Source: Oceanisphaera arctica (GTDB lineage Bacteria > Pseudomonadota > Gammaproteobacteria > Enterobacterales > Aeromonadaceae). From it: 64,000 bases of DNA. Each line of letters opens with the position of its first letter. Position 1 is the stretch's first letter. Where the stretch lies: assembly GCF_002936955.1 (NCBI RefSeq), contig NZ_MPZM01000009.1, positions 1-64,000 on the forward strand, written 5' to 3'. The notes below the pieces were generated by a model that was given only the letters and a program-made list of their open reading frames with translations, did no database searches and was not told where the DNA came from. Positions 61,796-64,000 of the stretch are shown here, piece by piece. Made by a program: the position numbers and the translations under genes.

Positions 61796-63524
61796 ATTTT
61801 GCCTCCTGTCCTGCCAGCTGGAACTGCTCCTGAGTCGCTCCATCCGGGCGAATATTCAATAATTGCAGGGCACCGCTCATGACCTCGGCAAACACCGGCG
61901 CCGCCACGTCGCCGCCGTAGTATTTTTCACCCTGGGGTTCGTTCATCACCACCACCATGGCCAGCCGCGGGTTGCTGACCGGCGCCATGCCGGCAAAAAC
62001 ACCCACATAGTCGCTGCCATAGCCACCGGCGATGGCCTTGCGTGAGGTGCCGGTCTTGCCGGCCACCCGATAACCAGGAATCTCCGCCTTACGCGCCGTG
62101 CCACCGGGTCCGACCACGCTTTCGAGCATATGCAGCACAGCATCCGCATGCTGTCTGGGCACTACCTGCTCGCCCACCGGAGGCTGGCTGCGCTTGATGA
62201 TGGTCAGCGGATAACGCACGCCACCATTGGCCAGCACCGCATAAGACTGGGCCAGCTGCAGCGGGGTCACCGTGATGCCATAACCGAACGACAGAGTCGC
62301 TCTTTCTATGTCGGACCAGCGCCGACGCTGGGGCACCAGGCCGGTGCTTTCGCCCACCAGCCCCATGCCCGAGTCGATACCCAGCCCGAAGCGATAGAGG
62401 GTGTCGAGCAGCTGCTCCGGGGTTTCCTGCAGCGCCATGCGCGCCATCCCCATGTTGGACGAGCGTTGCAGCACGGTTTGCACGCTAATGGGGCCCAGGT
62501 TGCGGGTATCGGACACTCGCTTGCCCCCCAGGCGCATCCAGCCGGGGCTGGTATCGACGATGGAGTCGGCTTTAACAACGCCGTTCTCCAAAGCACTGAC
62601 CACGATCAGCGGCTTGATGGTAGAACCGGGCTCATAGGTATCGGTAACCGCTCGGTTGCGCGCCCGAAAGCTCTGGTACTGACTGCGGTTATTGGGATTG
62701 AAGGAGGGGCTGTTGACGATGGCCAGCACTTCGCCGGTTTTCACGTCCAGCATCACCAGCGAGGCAGAGGTTGCTCTATGGTATTCGGTGGCCCGCTTGA
62801 GCGAACGGTAGGCCAGCGCCTGGATGCGCTGATCGATGGTCAACTGAATATTGTTCGCTTCCCGCGCCTCGGAGACCACGCCCAGATCCTCGATCACCCG
62901 ACCGGTTCTATCTTTGCGCACCCGGCGCTCGCCGGCCTGAGCGGTAAGCCACTCGTTGAAGCCCCGCTCTATGCCTTCGATACCGGCTCCGTCGATATTG
63001 GTCAACCCCACCAGATGAGCATTGATCTCGCCGGTGGGATAAAAACGACGTTCTTCCGGTCGCAGATGCACGCCGGGCAGACGTAGTTTGCGAATATATT
63101 CCGCCACCGCAGGGGTCACCTGACGCTGTAAATAGACGAAGCGACGTCTGGGGTTCTCGACCCGTTTCATCAAGGTTTCATGCGGAACGCCCAGCACGTC
63201 GGCCAGCGCCTTCCAGGCCTGCCCTTTTTCCAGACTCAGCTCTGTGTGCACCTGTTTGGGATCGGCCCATACCGCCTGTACCGGCACCGACACCGCCAGC
63301 TCTTCGCCGTTACGATCCATGATCATGCCACGGGTGGTGCTGGTGACTGTGGTTCGCAGCGATCGCATGTCTCCTTCCAGCCGTAACCGATCCGGAGACA
63401 CCACCTGGATCCAGGCAGCCCGGGCAAACAGGGCGACGAAAGCGAACAGAATCACCCCGCAGACGGTCATAAAACGCCAACCGGTCAGCATGGGTTCTTT
63501 TTTATTCTGCTTGCGCCGTCTCAT
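61779..63524 (-). CDS. ftsI: Septal peptidoglycan transpeptidase FtsI (PBP3)
   Basis: The 581-residue class B penicillin-binding protein has an N-terminal transmembrane helix (about 15-40), a dimerisation/pedestal domain and a transpeptidase domain. Active-site motifs are STIK (Ser301), SSN (355-357) and KTGT (490-493). It works with FtsW at the septum. ATG 63524 overlaps the ftsL stop (ATGA). Confidence 0.97.
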   Translation of the reverse strand: MRRRKQNKKEPMLTGWRFMTVCGVILFAFVALFARAAWIQVVSPDRLRLEGDMRSLRTTVTSTTRGMIMDRNGEELAVSVPVQAVWADPKQVHTELSLEKGQAWKALADVLGVPHETLMKRVENPRRRFVYLQRQVTPAVAEYIRKLRLPGVHLRPEERRFYPTGEINAHLVGLTNIDGAGIEGIERGFNEWLTAQAGERRVRKDRTGRVIEDLGVVSEAREANNIQLTIDQRIQALAYRSLKRATEYHRATSASLVMLDVKTGEVLAIVNSPSFNPNNRSQYQSFRARNRAVTDTYEPGSTIKPLIVVSALENGVVKADSIVDTSPGWMRLGGKRVSDTRNLGPISVQTVLQRSSNMGMARMALQETPEQLLDTLYRFGLGIDSGMGLVGESTGLVPQRRRWSDIERATLSFGYGITVTPLQLAQSYAVLANGGVRYPLTIIKRSQPPVGEQVVPRQHADAVLHMLESVVGPGGTARKAEIPGYRVAGKTGTSRKAIAGGYGSDYVGVFAGMAPVSNPRLAMVVVMNEPQGEKYYGGDVAAPVFAEVMSGALQLLNIRPDGATQEQFQLAGQEAKFVPHT

Positions 63525-63835
63525 CGTTGCGTCACCAATTTTTCCTGAGCCGGGGCCGGCCGTTGCATGCCAAGCTTGTCTCGGGCCAGTGCCTCTATCC
63601 GGCTGTGCTCCATCAGGGTGCTTTGCTCCAGTAGCAGATGCCGCCACTCGATATCCAGTCGGTCCTGCTCTGCCATCAATTCGTTGTATTCACTGGTCAA
63701 CTGTCGGGTCCCCTGGGTAATGACGATCACCAGCAAGGCCGAACTCAGGGTCACCAGCGTCAGCAGCAGCTGCCACTTGTGCCGCAACAGATCCTGGCCA
63801 ATCTCTTTGGCCAGGTTGATGCGTCCGGTTATCAA
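63521..63835 (-). CDS. ftsL: Cell division protein FtsL
   Basis: The 104-residue bitopic protein has one transmembrane helix (about 20-41) and a periplasmic leucine-zipper-like coiled coil ([21 protein letters not shown], then [21 protein letters not shown]). [12 protein letters not shown] is the family hallmark. The start is TTG 63835, overlapping the rsmH stop (TTGA), with only a weak ribosome binding site. It would form the FtsQLB complex. Confidence 0.93.
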   Translation of the reverse strand: MITGRINLAKEIGQDLLRHKWQLLLTLVTLSSALLVIVITQGTRQLTSEYNELMAEQDRLDIEWRHLLLEQSTLMEHSRIEALARDKLGMQRPAPAQEKLVTQR

Positions 63836-64000
63836 GCCGGTGTATCCAGCCGCTCGGCGACTCGCAACACAGAGCTGCGAGAACGCGGGTTGGCGTCCAC
63901 CTCGACGGCCGATGGCTTTTGCGCCTTGCCGATACTCTTCAACAAGCGTCCACCGGACAGCTGGGCCTCGGTCAGCGGCAGCCCGGGCGGCAGCTCGGGG
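63832..64000 (-). CDS. rsmH: 16S rRNA (cytosine1402-N4)-methyltransferase RsmH, C-terminal fragment
   Basis: Only the last 55 codons lie inside the window. They read [20 protein letters not shown] and [18 protein letters not shown], the conserved RsmH C-terminus. Its TGA overlaps the ftsL TTG start. It would be at or near the head of the dcw operon. Confidence 0.92.
   Translation of the reverse strand, partial: PELPPGLPLTEAQLSGGRLLKSIGKAQKPSAVEVDANPRSRSSVLRVAERLDTPA

Overview
The window is about 64 kb of a moderately GC-rich gammaproteobacterial chromosome. Protein similarity and gene order (pdhR-aceEF, nadC/ampD, pilABCD-coaE, mutY-yggX, lptFG/pepA-holC-valS, secA-lpxC-ftsZAQ...rsmH) point to an Aeromonadales-type marine or brackish organism such as Oceanimonas, Oceanisphaera or Zobellella. 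That taxonomic placement is inference. Both ends cut genes: aceF on the left and rsmH on the right.

Layout. 1-4 kb: pyruvate dehydrogenase genes (aceF, aceE) and their repressor pdhR, with two PdhR operators. 4-12.6 kb: nadC, a membrane-anchored retropepsin, ampD, the type IV pilus operon pilABCD with coaE, and trmB. 12.8-15.6 kb: an aminotransferase, mutY and yggX. 15.6-20.8 kb: three tRNA-Phe and one tRNA-Thr, then a 4.6-kb accessory segment bounded by a 189-bp direct repeat of the tRNA-Phe/tRNA-Thr end. It carries two small unknown genes, an IS5-family element, an orphan VasI-like gene and a broken IS10-type element. 20.9-30 kb: an envelope protein, a monooxygenase-fold protein, a cold-shock protein, an MFS efflux pump, an Hfq-like paralog, dapA, rsmC, three tRNA-Leu(CAG), an RlmD-family methyltransferase and tRNA-Leu(CAA). 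30-38 kb: an RDD protein, lptF-lptG, and pepA-holC-valS. 38-44 kb: lipoproteins, membrane proteins, an acetyltransferase, rraB and plsC. 44-64 kb: secA, an M23 peptidase, and the compact division and cell-wall (dcw) operon from lpxC and ftsZ back to rsmH, all on the minus strand.

The most interesting signal is upstream of dapA. A minus-strand 22-codon ORF has five AAA lysine codons within eleven codons. It is followed by a strong rho-independent terminator, and a 14-nt segment at the end of the small ORF can pair with the 5' arm and loop of that terminator. This is the architecture of a leader-peptide attenuator, apparently sensing lysine and controlling the first committed enzyme of lysine/diaminopimelate synthesis.

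Other notable items are the tRNA-bounded island with a second, degenerate tRNA-Phe-like site inside it, an Hfq paralog with altered RNA-binding residues, and at least four families of palindromic dispersed repeats in the intergenic gaps. One repeat supplies the stop codon of plsC. The dcw operon is tightly overlapped, with TTG starts for murE and ftsL and a 41-bp ftsQ/ftsA overlap.
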